From positions 1-52,770 of the forward strand of contig NZ_AJZD02000055.1 of the NCBI RefSeq assembly GCF_000272105.2: 52,770 nt of DNA, given 5' to 3'. This document shows, in pieces, positions 15,849 to 25,643 of this stretch. Made by a program: the position numbers and the translations under genes. Below the pieces are notes generated by a model. That model made no database searches, was not told where the DNA came from, and saw nothing but the letters and a program-made list of their open reading frames with translations. The first letter of the stretch is position 1. Each line of letters opens with the position of its first letter. This stretch comes from Vibrio splendidus 12E03 (lineage in GTDB: Bacteria; Pseudomonadota; Gammaproteobacteria; Enterobacterales; Vibrionaceae).

Positions 15849-16233
15849 TACGGAAGGGCTCGTCTACGCATTGAAGTCAACTCGACCTGAGTTCTCAAAT
15901 GCTCTGAAGATAGGCTACACGACCCAAACGCTTGATAGGCGCATTTATAATGCGTCTAAATCATCGACGTATCTTTATGCTGATGTCATACCAGTATATA
16001 AGGTGAAGGTTTCTGGTATATCCGTTAATGCTGTAGAACGATGCTTATTTGCTTTTCTGGAGGACTACAGAATGGATATCACTATCAATATGAAGTCAGG
16101 AAAGAATAAGCGGCCCAGAGAATGGTTCACTGTACCGATCGAAGTGTTGAAAATAGCAGTAAGGTTGATCAAAGAAAACAGGATTCACTTGTTTAAATAT
16201 GACTTGAGCTCTGGAACCATCAAGATGCGGTGA
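15841..16233 (+). CDS. GIY-YIG nuclease domain protein (T5orf172-like)
   Basis: A 130-residue protein starting with GTG at 15841, 8 bp inside the preceding gene and in the +1 frame relative to it. The GIY-YIG signature is present: GLVY (6-9), KIGYT (23-27), catalytic arginine R33/R34, metal-binding E66 and the T5orf172-type closing motif REWF (93-96). Such domains make single-metal nicks or double-strand cuts in DNA. It is the last gene of the operon and the only clear nuclease in it. It could be made as a separate subunit by translational coupling or as a fusion by +1 frameshifting. All key residues are kept, so it is probably active. Confidence 0.8.
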   Translation: MVNTEGLVYALKSTRPEFSNALKIGYTTQTLDRRIYNASKSSTYLYADVIPVYKVKVSGISVNAVERCLFAFLEDYRMDITINMKSGKNKRPREWFTVPIEVLKIAVRLIKENRIHLFKYDLSSGTIKMR

Positions 16234-16687
16234 TCATATGAGATATAATACCTTGATTTAATAGTGAGTATTTCTGCGATAAATGTAGACTGACTTTATG
16301 CTAGAGTTACAGTTTGCAGTATATCGAGCAGAAACGATATTGCACGTTCTCCAGTAAATCTTTGCTCTTGAGGACAGTTAGGGGCTTAATGGCATGAGTT
16401 TATGCTGTCCTTCTTAATCGTTGCGTGTGGAGAAAGCAAAAGGGTAAGTGTTTTCCTTTTAGTCATCTGGGCATCATAAAAACAACTTCTTTGAACCACT
16501 ATTTATTTCCTTCTCTTATTCATTTCGTTCGACCTATGTAATAGAAAGTTAAAATTGTTCCTTTTTTGGGGTTTACATCATTTGGTAATAAAGCCACTAT
16601 GAATTCACGAAGAATAGACAAGTAAAGCTGTTCACCAGTGGGTTTAGGAATCAAACCTTCTGCTCAATAGCTGATTTAGAGGAAGTA
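16234..16687. other. Intergenic region before aroC, with a possible promoter
   Basis: About 450 bp without a gene. TTTACA at 16572-16577 and CACTAT at 16595-16600, 17 bp apart, may be the aroC promoter. The region marks the switch from accessory DNA to core chromosome. No IS end, tRNA or repeat is seen here. Confidence 0.4.
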
Positions 16688-17773
16688 ATGGCAGGAAACA
16701 GTATCGGACAACATTTCCGCGTGACCACGTTCGGAGAAAGTCACGGTATCGCACTAGGATGTATCGTAGATGGGTGCCCACCAGGATTAGAAATTACCGA
16801 AGCAGACCTTCAAAGAGATTTGGATCGTCGTCGTCCCGGTACTTCTCGCTATACAACGGCTCGCCGTGAAGCGGATGAAGTAAAGATTTTATCAGGTGTA
16901 TTTGAAGGCCAAACTACGGGTACTTCTATTGGTCTATTGATTGAAAATACAGACCAACGCTCTAAAGACTATTCCGAAATTAAAGACAAGTTCCGCCCTG
17001 GACACGCTGACTATACCTATCATCAAAAGTACGGTGTGCGTGATTACCGAGGTGGTGGTCGTTCTTCAGCTCGTGAAACTGCAATGCGTGTAGCGGCAGG
17101 TGCCATTGCGAAGAAATACCTAAAACAAGAATTTGGTGTTGAAATCCAAGCTTACCTTTCTCAAATGGGTGATATCTCAATTGATAAAGTGGATTGGAAC
17201 GAGATTGAAAACAACGCTTTCTTCTGCCCAGATGCCGACAAAGTACCGGAATTTGACCAACTGATTCGTGACTTGCTAAAAGAAGGCAACTCGATCGGTG
17301 CGAAGATTCAAGTGGTTGCGACTAAAGTGCCTGTAGGCCTTGGTGAGCCAATCTTTGATCGTCTAGATGCAGACATCGCGCATGCTCTAATGAGCATCAA
17401 CGCAGTGAAAGGTGTTGAGATTGGTGATGGCTTCGATGTTGTTAATCAACGCGGTAGTGAACACCGTGATCCATTAACTCCAGAAGGTTTCAGCAGCAAC
17501 CATGCTGGCGGTATCTTAGGTGGTATCTCTACTGGCCAAGATATTGTGGCAAGCATCGCGCTTAAACCAACATCAAGCATCACTGTTCCTGGTGACACAA
17601 TCACTAAAGATGGTGAAGCAACGCAGCTAATCACGAAAGGTCGTCACGATCCATGTGTTGGTATCCGTGCGGTGCCTATTGCAGAAGCAATGCTGGCTAT
17701 CGTGCTGCTTGATCACTTGCTACGTCATCGCGGTCAGAACTTTGGTGTGACAACTGAAACACCACAAATCTAA
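16688..17773 (+). CDS. aroC: Chorismate synthase
   Basis: A 361-residue enzyme of the usual length. It converts 5-enolpyruvylshikimate 3-phosphate to chorismate using reduced FMN, the last common step to aromatic amino acids and folate. Visible signatures are GESHG (16-20), the RPGHAD block and the [14 protein letters not shown]/substrate-binding block near residue 120-135, and an HPD-type RHDPC motif near 318-322. GAGGAAGT gives the ribosome binding site. In other vibrios aroC usually follows prmB and smrB; here the accessory operon lies upstream instead, showing that this locus is an insertion site. Confidence 0.97.
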   Translation: MAGNSIGQHFRVTTFGESHGIALGCIVDGCPPGLEITEADLQRDLDRRRPGTSRYTTARREADEVKILSGVFEGQTTGTSIGLLIENTDQRSKDYSEIKDKFRPGHADYTYHQKYGVRDYRGGGRSSARETAMRVAAGAIAKKYLKQEFGVEIQAYLSQMGDISIDKVDWNEIENNAFFCPDADKVPEFDQLIRDLLKEGNSIGAKIQVVATKVPVGLGEPIFDRLDADIAHALMSINAVKGVEIGDGFDVVNQRGSEHRDPLTPEGFSSNHAGGILGGISTGQDIVASIALKPTSSITVPGDTITKDGEATQLITKGRHDPCVGIRAVPIAEAMLAIVLLDHLLRHRGQNFGVTTETPQI

Positions 17774-17823
17774 TTCTGCTTCTTTTTATTTAGAATAGAA
17801 TTGAAACTGATTTGATAAAAACA

Positions 17824-17858
17824 AAAAAGGGTTGCTTCGTAATGAAGCAACCCTTTTT
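17824..17858 (+). terminator. Terminator after aroC
   Basis: Strong stem AAAGGGTTGCTTC/GAAGCAACCCTTTT with a 5-nt loop and flanking A and T runs, so it can act for aroC and for the convergent gene ending at 17934. Confidence 0.9.
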
Positions 17859-17933
17859 CACATTAGCAGGACTGTTCGCCCAGTCAGCGAGCATCAATAT
17901 TAACGATCGCTCTCAATACTGCCTCTCAAGCGA

Positions 17934-18557
17934 TTAATGCACTGAACTTTCAGGATCAAGCTGGAACGAAGGCAAACGCCATTTGAATCTTACAGCCGCC
18001 ATGCGCAGCAAGTAACCAACTACAAGCGTCACAATCGTCGCCGTTACGTCGTTGATGCCAAGCTCAAGCAAACCTAGGTACAAACCTGAAGCGACAAGTG
18101 CGACAGAGGCATACAGCTCTTCATGTAACACCAATGGTGTTTGACGACAGATAAGGTCACGTAACAAACCACCAAACACACCAGTTACCAGTGCAGATAC
18201 CATGCAAATCATCGGGTGCAGACCCATGGTCATCGCTACTTTGGTGCCAATGATACTGAATACAATTAGGCCTAAGGCATCCAAGCGAATAAATAAACCT
18301 TTTAGCTTGATAACCCATTTAGCCAGTCCGGTTGTAATAACACCTGCGATACAGGTGATTGCCAGATACTGAGGGTTTTCAACCCAACCTAAAGGGTAAT
18401 GGCCAAGTAATATATCTCGCACCGTACCGCCGCCAATTGCCGTTGCACTCGCAACCAACATTACACCAAACCAATCCATTTTTTGTTTGCCAGCACTGAG
18501 AGCGCCGGTCATGGCTTCTGCCGTGATGCCAATGATATACAAAACACTTAGTAGCAT
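17934..18557 (-). CDS. TRIC-type (UPF0126) inner-membrane protein
   Basis: A 207-residue membrane protein made of two repeats of the TRIC/UPF0126 domain, about six to seven helices. The glycine-rich signatures TAIGGGTVRDILLGH and FGGLLRDLICRQ mark the two copies. Bacterial members form trimeric monovalent cation channels like YicG and YadS. The start at 18557 (MLLSVLYIIG) is preferred. A 50-residue extension to 18707 is possible in frame but is basic, not conserved in the family and lies in AT-rich promoter DNA. It is convergent with aroC and divergent from epmC. Confidence 0.9.
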   Translation of the reverse strand: MLLSVLYIIGITAEAMTGALSAGKQKMDWFGVMLVASATAIGGGTVRDILLGHYPLGWVENPQYLAITCIAGVITTGLAKWVIKLKGLFIRLDALGLIVFSIIGTKVAMTMGLHPMICMVSALVTGVFGGLLRDLICRQTPLVLHEELYASVALVASGLYLGLLELGINDVTATIVTLVVGYLLRMAAVRFKWRLPSFQLDPESSVH

Positions 18558-18856
18558 TGCTGTAGCTCTATAATTTAGGTCTATAAATTTGAGTCTTATA
18601 GGCCTTAGGGATATAAAAATGAAGCGCGAGTGTAGTAGTAAAAATGCTTGTTGACGAATGAATATTTGTACCGTGAATGGGCATTTCAGATTAGCTAAAC
18701 TAATCATTCACCTTAAAGTGGTGTAATCTGGGAATGGCAATCGATTGTCACCGTAAAGTATAATGGCGAACCTGATGTCATTACGCTTGATAGGGCTTTA
18801 CCGAGCGCTTAAAAAAACGCAAAATGCCCCAGTTCTTTTTACTTAAATTTGATTTT

Positions 18857-19387
18857 ATGACACACCAATATTCAGACATTATCGATATCTTCAATCAGAC
18901 CTTTTTTGAAAGCTTTAATACCAAACTAGAGCTAGGGGCTGATGAGCCGATCTATTTGCCTGCTGATGATACTATCCCACACCATCGAATCGTGTTCGCA
19001 CGTGGCTTTTACGCCTCTGCACTCCATGAGATCGCACACTGGTGCGTTGCTGGGCCTGAGCGTCGTTTACTGGAAGATTTTGGCTATTGGTATGAACCTG
19101 ATGGTCGAACGGAATCGGTTCAAGCTGAGTTTGAAAAAGTAGAAATTCGCCCACAAGCGTATGAATGGATTATTGCGATGAGCGCAGGCTTTCCTTTTAA
19201 TGTCAGCTGTGACAATCTACACGGCGATTTTGAGCCAGATCGTTTGGCCTTTATGAATAAAGTACATAGCGAAGTTATGGGTATCTTTGAAGTGGGCTTT
19301 CCGCCTCGCGTGAAAATGCTCTCTGAAGCATTACGCAGCTTCTACGATGTAGAACCTTTATGTATTAGCCAATTTATTGTGAAATAA
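18857..19387 (+). CDS. epmC: Elongation factor P hydroxylase
   Basis: A 176-residue protein (start MTHQYSDII at 18857; an 11-residue extension from 18824 is not shared by the family). It is EpmC (YfcM), which hydroxylates the beta-lysylated lysine of EF-P in the last step of its modification. The HExxH metal site is HEIAH at 57-61, followed by the conserved DFGYWYEPDGR and the FNVSCDN and GDFEPDR blocks. yfcL follows 9 bp later, as in E. coli, where yfcM and yfcL are also linked to aroC. Confidence 0.95.
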   Translation: MTHQYSDIIDIFNQTFFESFNTKLELGADEPIYLPADDTIPHHRIVFARGFYASALHEIAHWCVAGPERRLLEDFGYWYEPDGRTESVQAEFEKVEIRPQAYEWIIAMSAGFPFNVSCDNLHGDFEPDRLAFMNKVHSEVMGIFEVGFPPRVKMLSEALRSFYDVEPLCISQFIVK

Positions 19388-19396
19388 GAGAATATT

Positions 19397-19660
19397 ATGA
19401 TTATCGAATTTGAAGAAAAACTACTTGAAGTAATTGATGCTCGCATTGAAAACGCATCAGACGACGAACTGTTTGCTGGTGGTTACTTACGTGGTCATAT
19501 TTCTCTGTCAGTGGCTTCATGTGAAGAAGAAGGCATTGAAGACGTAGCAGAAGTTAAAGCACGCATCGAAAAGAGCCTAGATGACGCTCGCTCTGAACTC
19601 ACACCTGCAGACCGCACTATCGTTAATGACCTATGGGTTGAACTGCAAAACCAAGCTTAA
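19397..19660 (+). CDS. yfcL: YfcL family protein
   Basis: An 87-residue acidic cytosolic protein of the YfcL family. The signature ASDDELFAGGYLRGH (residues 20-34) is nearly identical to the E. coli protein. It is co-transcribed with epmC (9-bp gap, AGAGAAT before the ATG). The function is unknown. Confidence 0.93.
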   Translation: MIIEFEEKLLEVIDARIENASDDELFAGGYLRGHISLSVASCEEEGIEDVAEVKARIEKSLDDARSELTPADRTIVNDLWVELQNQA

Positions 19661-19836
19661 TCGCTGGTTATTTATCATTATCCGCTCAGTCCCTTCCTTT
19701 CCTCTTTTACTGAGCAGTGAATAGTTTGAGACTCATTCGAAATTTTTGAATGAGTCCGTTCAATCCTTGTGATGGTTCCATTTTCTGACTACGTTATTCT
19801 AATCCCACTTAACGGAATTACAGAAAAGGTCACATC

Positions 19837-20358
19837 ATGAAAGTTATCGCATTTGGCGCAAGCACAAGCTCTACCTCTATCAATAAAACTCTAGCAACTT
19901 ACGCAGCTAACTTGATTGAAGGTGCTGAAGTTAAAGTTCTAAACATTAACGATTACAACGTTCCTATGTTCAGTGAAGACACTGAAAAAGAGATCGGCCA
20001 AGCAGAAGGTGCGCAAGCATTCTTGCGTGATCTAGCCGAAGCGGATGCGTTTGTTATCTCGTTCGCAGAACACAATGGTCACTACCCAGCAGCGTACAAA
20101 AACCTATTTGATTGGGCGACACGCATTGAGCGCTCAGTGTTTGGTGAGAAGCCTGCGGTTTACCTAGCGACATCACCAGGCCCAGGTGGCGCGCAAACAG
20201 TACTTGGCGCGGCGACGGGTTCGGCTCCGTACTTTGGTGGTAACGTTAAAGCATCGTTGTCAGTACCTAGCTTCTACGATAACTTTGATTTTGAGTCGGG
20301 TTCAATCAGCAACGAAGAGATTGCCGCTCAAATTAAAGACGCGATTGCTAAGCTGTAA
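19837..20358 (+). CDS. NAD(P)H-dependent FMN reductase
   Basis: A 173-residue flavodoxin-like oxidoreductase of the FMN_red/chromate reductase group. The phosphate-binding loop is GASTSSTSINKTLA (8-21), and the flavin and active-site region is FAEHNGHYPAAYKNLFDW (76-93). The family reduces FMN, quinones, azo dyes or metal ions with NAD(P)H; the physiological substrate is not predictable. It is a single-gene unit with its own terminator at 20461-20492. Confidence 0.9.
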   Translation: MKVIAFGASTSSTSINKTLATYAANLIEGAEVKVLNINDYNVPMFSEDTEKEIGQAEGAQAFLRDLAEADAFVISFAEHNGHYPAAYKNLFDWATRIERSVFGEKPAVYLATSPGPGGAQTVLGAATGSAPYFGGNVKASLSVPSFYDNFDFESGSISNEEIAAQIKDAIAKL

Positions 20359-20460
20359 AGGCGGAAAGTAAAGCGAATAGCTGCAAAGTAGCAAGCTGAT
20401 GTAAAGTTACGAGCCGCTGAAAAGCAATAAACAGCGACGTAGACAAGATTAGAAAAACAA

Positions 20461-20493
20461 AGCCCGAGCATTGAGAAATGCTCGGGCTTTTTG
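20461..20493 (+). terminator. Terminator after the FMN reductase gene
   Basis: Stem AGCCCGAGCATT/AATGCTCGGGCT with a short loop followed by TTTTT. Confidence 0.92.
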
Positions 20494-20595
20494 TGGGTCG
20501 TACTAGGTCATGTTGGCCTTTCGTTGCAAAAATCAGCTCGTAAGATCAACAAGGCCCAATACTTATTTGAATATTTAGACCTAGTCTAGAATCGA

Positions 20596-22671
20596 CTATT
20601 CCGCACTGGCTTGTTTCGTTGAAACCCAACCTTCTGTTAACGCTTTGCCTTTACGTAACCTTCTAATCCACATTCTGCTTGGGTGAATCGCTTCAAGCAC
20701 ATCGACAGGTAAGGGAAGCGGATCGCCACAAATTTGTGATGCTAACACTTCAGCCAATAATGGCGCAGAGCTCAAGCCACGTGAGCCTAATCCGATAAAA
20801 CAGTATAGGTTAGGGAAGCTTGTCACCGTTTCAACATCATTAACCGAGTCACGCTGTGGGTTGAAGTAGTGTAGATCTTGGTACTGCTCCTTAATGGCTT
20901 CAAAGTCACCAACGTTTCCGACAAACGGTAAGTGGTCGCGGCTTACGCTACGGATACCTTGGCGCGCTAAGTTGTCACTGGTGTTGACATCTTTTGTCCA
21001 TGCTTGGTCTGGTAGCGAGCCATGTAGGCGCTCGCCGTTGTGCTGCTGAACCTCAATATCAAATTCTTGGTCGATATTGGTCTTGTCGTAGTTCGCACCA
21101 ATACAGTGGTGTCCATTGTTTGGGTTTTGTGGCGTTAAGTAGCCATCAAAGCACAACACGGTTTTTAGCTGGCTGAGATTTTCCGTGGTCGGAATATGGC
21201 TCACTTGGCCTTTAACCGGAGTCAGTGGTACTGGCTGAGTTTGTTCAAACTGAGTGAACTTGTGTCCGTTCGCGACAACTACTTGGTCGTGCTTGGTTTG
21301 AATCTCACCTTGAGGTGTCTCAATCGTCAGTAACCATTGTTGTTCAACTTCGATCCACTCAAGTTGCGTTACTTGATGTTGATAGTGCGCGCTTACTTGG
21401 TTGTTCTCTTCTAACTTGCCAATCAAGCCTTGAGTCAGTTGAAGAGGGCTTAACCAGCCGCCCAACGGAAAGTAAACACTTTCTTTATCGACCGGTAAGC
21501 CAATCTTTTCGTTGGCTTGCTCTGGCGATAAACGCTGAATCAGGTCGGTGTGGAAGTTGCCTTCCAACATGCGGTTGAGCTTTTTAGTGGAGCCTTGATC
21601 CCACATCAAGATGTTCACGCCACACCAGCTGTGATCAAATTGGACAGACTGCGCCGCTTGATTAATAAATTGACGAGCAAACAGTAATCCTGGGCCAAAC
21701 ACACGAGACACGTTCGAAGTCACTTCACTCAACAACGGGTAAATCGCACCTTGGTTGTTACCTGAGGCATTGCCCGCAGCTTGTGGATGTTCACAATAAA
21801 GGGTGATGTTTTTACCACGACGGCTTAGCGTTTTGGCTAATGCAGCACTGGCGACACCACCACCAATGATCGCAATGTCTTGGGATTCAGTGTGTTGAGC
21901 GAGGCCATACCAAGGTTTGATGTTGGTGTGAGCGTGCTTTTCGCCAAGTCGGCCGGCGATCATTTCTCGCTTAGTACCAAAGCCTTTAACCTTCTTCATC
22001 TGAAAGCCAGCTTCAATCAACCCGCGACGAACAAAGCCAGCAGCGGTGAAAGTGGCGCAACTACAATCTTGCTTAGCGAGCTTGGACATGCCGTTGAATA
22101 GGTTTTGATTCCACATCTCTGGGTTCTTGCTCGGAGCAAAACCGTCTAAGAACCAAGCATCAACCAAACCTTCATGTGGGGTTGGTACGTTAGGCATGCA
22201 ATCTTTAATATCGCCAAACCACAAATCAAGCGTGATTGCACCGTCGCCCAGCACAATGCGGTGACATTCAGGTAGAGCGATAGGGTAGTGTTCTTGGAGT
22301 TGCGTCGCATACTTGGCTAATTCTGGCCACGATTGGTGTGCTTTGATGAGATCCTCTTTATTTAAAGGATATTTTTCAAAACTGATGAAATGTAACTCTT
22401 TGGTCATCGCTTGTGGGTTATCTTTAAGAAAAGCATCGAACCATTGCCAAACTGCAAGAAAGTTCAAACCTGTGCCAAAGCCGGTTTCAGCAATCACAAA
22501 GCGGCGTTGTTCATGTTCAAGCCAACGCGCTGGAAGGTGGTTTTGCTTTAAAAAGACGTAGCGAGTTTCTTCTAAACCGTTAACATTAGAGAAGTAAACG
22601 TCGTCAAATTGGTCTGAAACTGGCGTGCCAGACTCATTCCATTCCAGTTCTGCATTAGTAATTGAAGTCAT
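20596..22671 (-). CDS. mnmC: Bifunctional tRNA 5-methylaminomethyl-2-thiouridine synthesis protein MnmC
   Basis: About 691 residues from MTSITNAEL at 22671, which aligns with the E. coli N-terminus; the in-frame extension to 22743 is probably not translated. The N-terminal domain is an SAM methyltransferase ([11 protein letters not shown], then [17 protein letters not shown]). The C-terminal domain is an FAD oxidoreductase ([14 protein letters not shown]). Together they remove the carboxymethyl group from cmnm5s2U34 and methylate nm5s2U34 of tRNAs for Glu, Gln and Lys. It is divergent from fabB, as in many gammaproteobacteria. Confidence 0.96.
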   Translation of the reverse strand: MTSITNAELEWNESGTPVSDQFDDVYFSNVNGLEETRYVFLKQNHLPARWLEHEQRRFVIAETGFGTGLNFLAVWQWFDAFLKDNPQAMTKELHFISFEKYPLNKEDLIKAHQSWPELAKYATQLQEHYPIALPECHRIVLGDGAITLDLWFGDIKDCMPNVPTPHEGLVDAWFLDGFAPSKNPEMWNQNLFNGMSKLAKQDCSCATFTAAGFVRRGLIEAGFQMKKVKGFGTKREMIAGRLGEKHAHTNIKPWYGLAQHTESQDIAIIGGGVASAALAKTLSRRGKNITLYCEHPQAAGNASGNNQGAIYPLLSEVTSNVSRVFGPGLLFARQFINQAAQSVQFDHSWCGVNILMWDQGSTKKLNRMLEGNFHTDLIQRLSPEQANEKIGLPVDKESVYFPLGGWLSPLQLTQGLIGKLEENNQVSAHYQHQVTQLEWIEVEQQWLLTIETPQGEIQTKHDQVVVANGHKFTQFEQTQPVPLTPVKGQVSHIPTTENLSQLKTVLCFDGYLTPQNPNNGHHCIGANYDKTNIDQEFDIEVQQHNGERLHGSLPDQAWTKDVNTSDNLARQGIRSVSRDHLPFVGNVGDFEAIKEQYQDLHYFNPQRDSVNDVETVTSFPNLYCFIGLGSRGLSSAPLLAEVLASQICGDPLPLPVDVLEAIHPSRMWIRRLRKGKALTEGWVSTKQASAE

Positions 22672-22799
22672 AAAATCTATCATTTTGTGATTTGAAGCGA
22701 TATGTTGGTAGGGATTGTACGAATTTCTAGGAAAGCTGACCACTTTTGTTAGGCTTCTTAGTTATCATCTAGCTGAATTTAGAATTATAGGAATGTCAC

Positions 22800-24026
22800 A
22801 TGAAACGAGTCGTAATCACCGGTATGGGTATTGTTTCAAGTATCGGTAACAACGTCGAAGAAGTTTTAGCATCACTGAAAGAGGGTAAATCTGGTATTAC
22901 CGCTTCAGAGCAGTTCAAGGAAAATGGCTTGCGCTCTCAAGTTTGGGGTAACCTAAAAATGAACCCTGCTGACCATATCGATCGCAAAAAAATGCGCTTT
23001 ATGGGTGATGCAGCGGCATTCGCTTATCTTTCAATGGAGCAAGCAATTGCTGATTCTGGTTTAACTGAAGATCAAGTATCTAATGACCGCACGGGTATCG
23101 TTGCGGGTTCTGGTGGTGCTTCATCTCTAAACCAAGTAAACGCGGTAGACATCATTCGTGAGAAAGGCGTGAAGCGCGTTGGTCCATATATGGTGCCACG
23201 TACAATGGCTTCTACTGTTTCTGCTTGTCTAGCAACTCCTTTCAAAATCCGTGGTGTGAACTACTCTATGAGCTCTGCATGTGCGACATCTGCACACTGT
23301 ATTGGTCACGCAATGGAGCTTATCCAACTTGGTAAGCAAGACGTTGTATTCGCTGGTGGCGGTGAAGAACTGGATTGGTCTCTGACTATGATGTTCGACG
23401 CAATGGGCGCACTTTCTACTAAGTACAACGACACACCAGAACTGGCTTCTCGTACCTACGATGCAGACCGTGATGGTTTCGTTATCTCTGGTGGCGGCGG
23501 CATGCTAGTTATCGAAGAGCTTGAGTACGCTGTTGCTCGTGGCGCAAAAATCTACGGTGAAATCGTAGGCTACGGCGCAACTTCAGATGGCTACGACATG
23601 GTTGCTCCTTCTGGTGAAGGTGCGGTTCGTTGTATGAAGATGGCAATGCAAAACGTTGATGGCGTTGACTACGTGAACACTCACGGTACTTCAACTCCAG
23701 TTGGCGACGTGAAAGAGCTTGGTGCTATCCAAGAAGTTTTCTCTCAAGGTAATGGCGGTGGTAACAGCCCAGCAATTTCTGCAACTAAAGCGATGACAGG
23801 TCATGCTCTAGGTGCTGCTGGCGTACACGAAGCAATTTACTCAACGCTAATGCTAGATAACGGCTTTATCGCTCCAAGCATTAACGTTTCGAACCTAGAC
23901 GAAGCTGCTGCTGGCCTAGACATCGTAACTGAAGCTCGTGATCAAGAGCTAACAACGGTTATGTCTAACAGCTTTGGTTTCGGCGGTACGAACGCAACGC
24001 TAGTAATCAAAAAGTACCAAGCTTAA
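22800..24026 (+). CDS. fabB: 3-oxoacyl-[ACP] synthase I
   Basis: A 408-residue ketoacyl-ACP synthase that elongates acyl chains with malonyl-ACP and is needed for unsaturated fatty acids. The catalytic triad is C161 (SSACATS), H295 ([11 protein letters not shown]) and H335 (TGHALGAAG). ATAGGAATG around the start gives a ribosome binding site. The long 3' UTR ends in a terminator at 24300-24335 and appears to contain the FarS small RNA. It is divergent from mnmC with a 128-bp shared promoter region. Confidence 0.97.
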   Translation: MKRVVITGMGIVSSIGNNVEEVLASLKEGKSGITASEQFKENGLRSQVWGNLKMNPADHIDRKKMRFMGDAAAFAYLSMEQAIADSGLTEDQVSNDRTGIVAGSGGASSLNQVNAVDIIREKGVKRVGPYMVPRTMASTVSACLATPFKIRGVNYSMSSACATSAHCIGHAMELIQLGKQDVVFAGGGEELDWSLTMMFDAMGALSTKYNDTPELASRTYDADRDGFVISGGGGMLVIEELEYAVARGAKIYGEIVGYGATSDGYDMVAPSGEGAVRCMKMAMQNVDGVDYVNTHGTSTPVGDVKELGAIQEVFSQGNGGGNSPAISATKAMTGHALGAAGVHEAIYSTLMLDNGFIAPSINVSNLDEAAAGLDIVTEARDQELTTVMSNSFGFGGTNATLVIKKYQA

Positions 24027-24199
24027 CTTAGGCTTGAGTTACAGAGACAAGGTTAATCGTTAAAGGGTTGCGCTAGTGCAGATTCAACACGCACAGGTCA
24101 CCCAGTAATAATGACCATCAGAACAAAGTTTTTAGACGCAGGTTGGTAAACGTGTTTTTTAAACATAGTTTTTAAATCTGGGTTTAGAAATTGAAAGGT

Positions 24200-24335
24200 T
24201 TCCAGAGCTTGACCAGTACTGACCTTGGTTAGTACTGGTTGAACAGACGCAAGACTCTGTCTCCTGGAGAGCGAGATAGGATCCTTTTGTTCTGGATGTT
24301 TGCCCGATTGTTTATTCAATCGGGCATTTTTCGTT
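24200..24335 (+). ncRNA. farS: FarS-like small RNA from the fabB 3' UTR
   Basis: In Vibrio cholerae the Hfq-dependent sRNA FarS is cut by RNase E from the 3' UTR of fabB and represses fadE. Here the fabB 3' UTR is 270 nt long, gene-free and structured: a 9-bp hairpin ACCAGTACT/AGTACTGGT (24212-24239), a small TCTC/GAGA hairpin (24260-24270) and a strong terminator. The 5' end shown is approximate. The call rests on location and structure, not on sequence alignment. Confidence 0.65.
24300..24335 (+). terminator. Terminator of fabB/FarS
   Basis: Stem TGCCCGATTG/CAATCGGGCA with loop TTTATT, followed by TTTTTCG TTTT. It is the shared 3' end of fabB mRNA and the sRNA. Confidence 0.92.
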
Positions 24336-24497
24336 TTAGGCTTGGATAATAAAATCAGATTAGGGTAGTTAATCCTCATCTCAACAAGCCTTTAATCATA
24401 ATGTATTCCAATTGCTACTCGACACCGTGTGTGGAATTTTGCACAATCATTTCAATTCACATTTAGGTCGATAGACCCCAACAAAAGTACTCGCCAA

Positions 24498-25631
24498 ATG
24501 AAAATCTTAATCGACGAAAATATGCCTTACGCTGAAGCGCTATTTAGCCAGCTAGGGGAAGTGACAATGAAGTCTGGTCGCACATTAACTGCGGACGATC
24601 TGGTTGACGTAGACGCATTGATGATTCGCTCTGTTACTAAGGTAAACGAGTCATTGATCAGCAAAGCCAATAAGCTGAAGTTTGTCGGTACTGCGACGGC
24701 TGGTATGGATCATGTTGACCAAGAATTGATGAAAGAGCGTGGCATCTTCTTTACTGCGGCGCCTGGCTGTAACAAGGTGGGTGTTGCTGAGTACGCGTTC
24801 AGTGCGATGATGGTGCTTGCGCAGCAACAAGGCTTCTCGGTTTTTGACAAAACGGTCGGTATTATCGGTTGTGGTCAAGTGGGCAGCTACCTAGCGAAAT
24901 GCCTAGAAGGTATCGGTATTAAAGTTCTGCTGAACGATCCTCTAAAACAGCAAGAAGGTGATACTCGCGAATTTACTGAGCTAGAGACTCTGCTTGAGCA
25001 ATCAGACGTTATTACATTGCATACACCGATCACTAAGACAGGTGAGTTTCCAACGCATCACTTGATCAATGAGCAAGTGCTGAACAACTTACGTGCTGAT
25101 CAAATCCTGATTAATGCAGCTCGCGGTCCTGTGGTTGATAACCAAGTGCTAAAAGCTCGCCTGCAAAAAGCCGACGGTTTCACTGCGGTTCTGGATGTGT
25201 TTGAATTTGAACCTGAAGTCGACTTCGAGCTTCTTCCGTTACTCGCTTTTGCAACTCCTCACGTAGCGGGCTACGGTTTAGAGGGTAAAGCGCGTGGTAC
25301 CACGATGATCTTCAATAGTTATTGTGAGTTTTTAGGTACTGAACAGCGTGCGTATGCAAGCGACTTATTGCCGACAGCGCCTGTACCTCAAATGAAATTA
25401 GATAGAGCTTGGGATGAAGCAACACTGCACAATTTGACTCAGTTGATCTATGATGTGCGCAAAGACGACGCCTTATTCCGTCGCAATATCGCTACGCCGG
25501 GTTCTTTTGACAAGATGCGTAAAGAATATTGGGACCGCAGAGAGTACAGTGCAGTCGAGTTAACGGGCGACGAATCTTGTAATTTAACGCCGTTATCTAA
25601 ACTCGGTTTTATGGTAAAGCCAACTTTATAA
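24498..25631 (+). CDS. pdxB: Erythronate-4-phosphate dehydrogenase
   Basis: A 377-residue NAD-dependent 2-hydroxyacid dehydrogenase from MKILIDENM at 24498, matching the family length; the ORF could extend to 24429 but that part is not conserved. It oxidises 4-phosphoerythronate in vitamin B6 synthesis. The nucleotide-binding motif [13 protein letters not shown] lies near residue 122, and the catalytic arginine, glutamate and histidine lie in the [13 protein letters not shown] and ATPHVAG blocks. asd follows 12 bp later and is probably co-transcribed. Confidence 0.96.
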   Translation: MKILIDENMPYAEALFSQLGEVTMKSGRTLTADDLVDVDALMIRSVTKVNESLISKANKLKFVGTATAGMDHVDQELMKERGIFFTAAPGCNKVGVAEYAFSAMMVLAQQQGFSVFDKTVGIIGCGQVGSYLAKCLEGIGIKVLLNDPLKQQEGDTREFTELETLLEQSDVITLHTPITKTGEFPTHHLINEQVLNNLRADQILINAARGPVVDNQVLKARLQKADGFTAVLDVFEFEPEVDFELLPLLAFATPHVAGYGLEGKARGTTMIFNSYCEFLGTEQRAYASDLLPTAPVPQMKLDRAWDEATLHNLTQLIYDVRKDDALFRRNIATPGSFDKMRKEYWDRREYSAVELTGDESCNLTPLSKLGFMVKPTL

Positions 25632-25643
25632 AAGAGAGAAACA

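Noticed and set aside
18558..18707. N-terminal extension of the TRIC-type protein
   Set aside because: Basic, not like family members, and occupies the divergent promoter region.
24098..24379. 93-residue minus-strand ORF downstream of fabB
   Set aside because: It runs antisense through the structured fabB 3' UTR and terminator; composition is non-protein-like.
24429..24497. N-terminal extension of pdxB
   Set aside because: Family proteins begin at MKILIDENM; the extension lacks conservation and a ribosome binding site.
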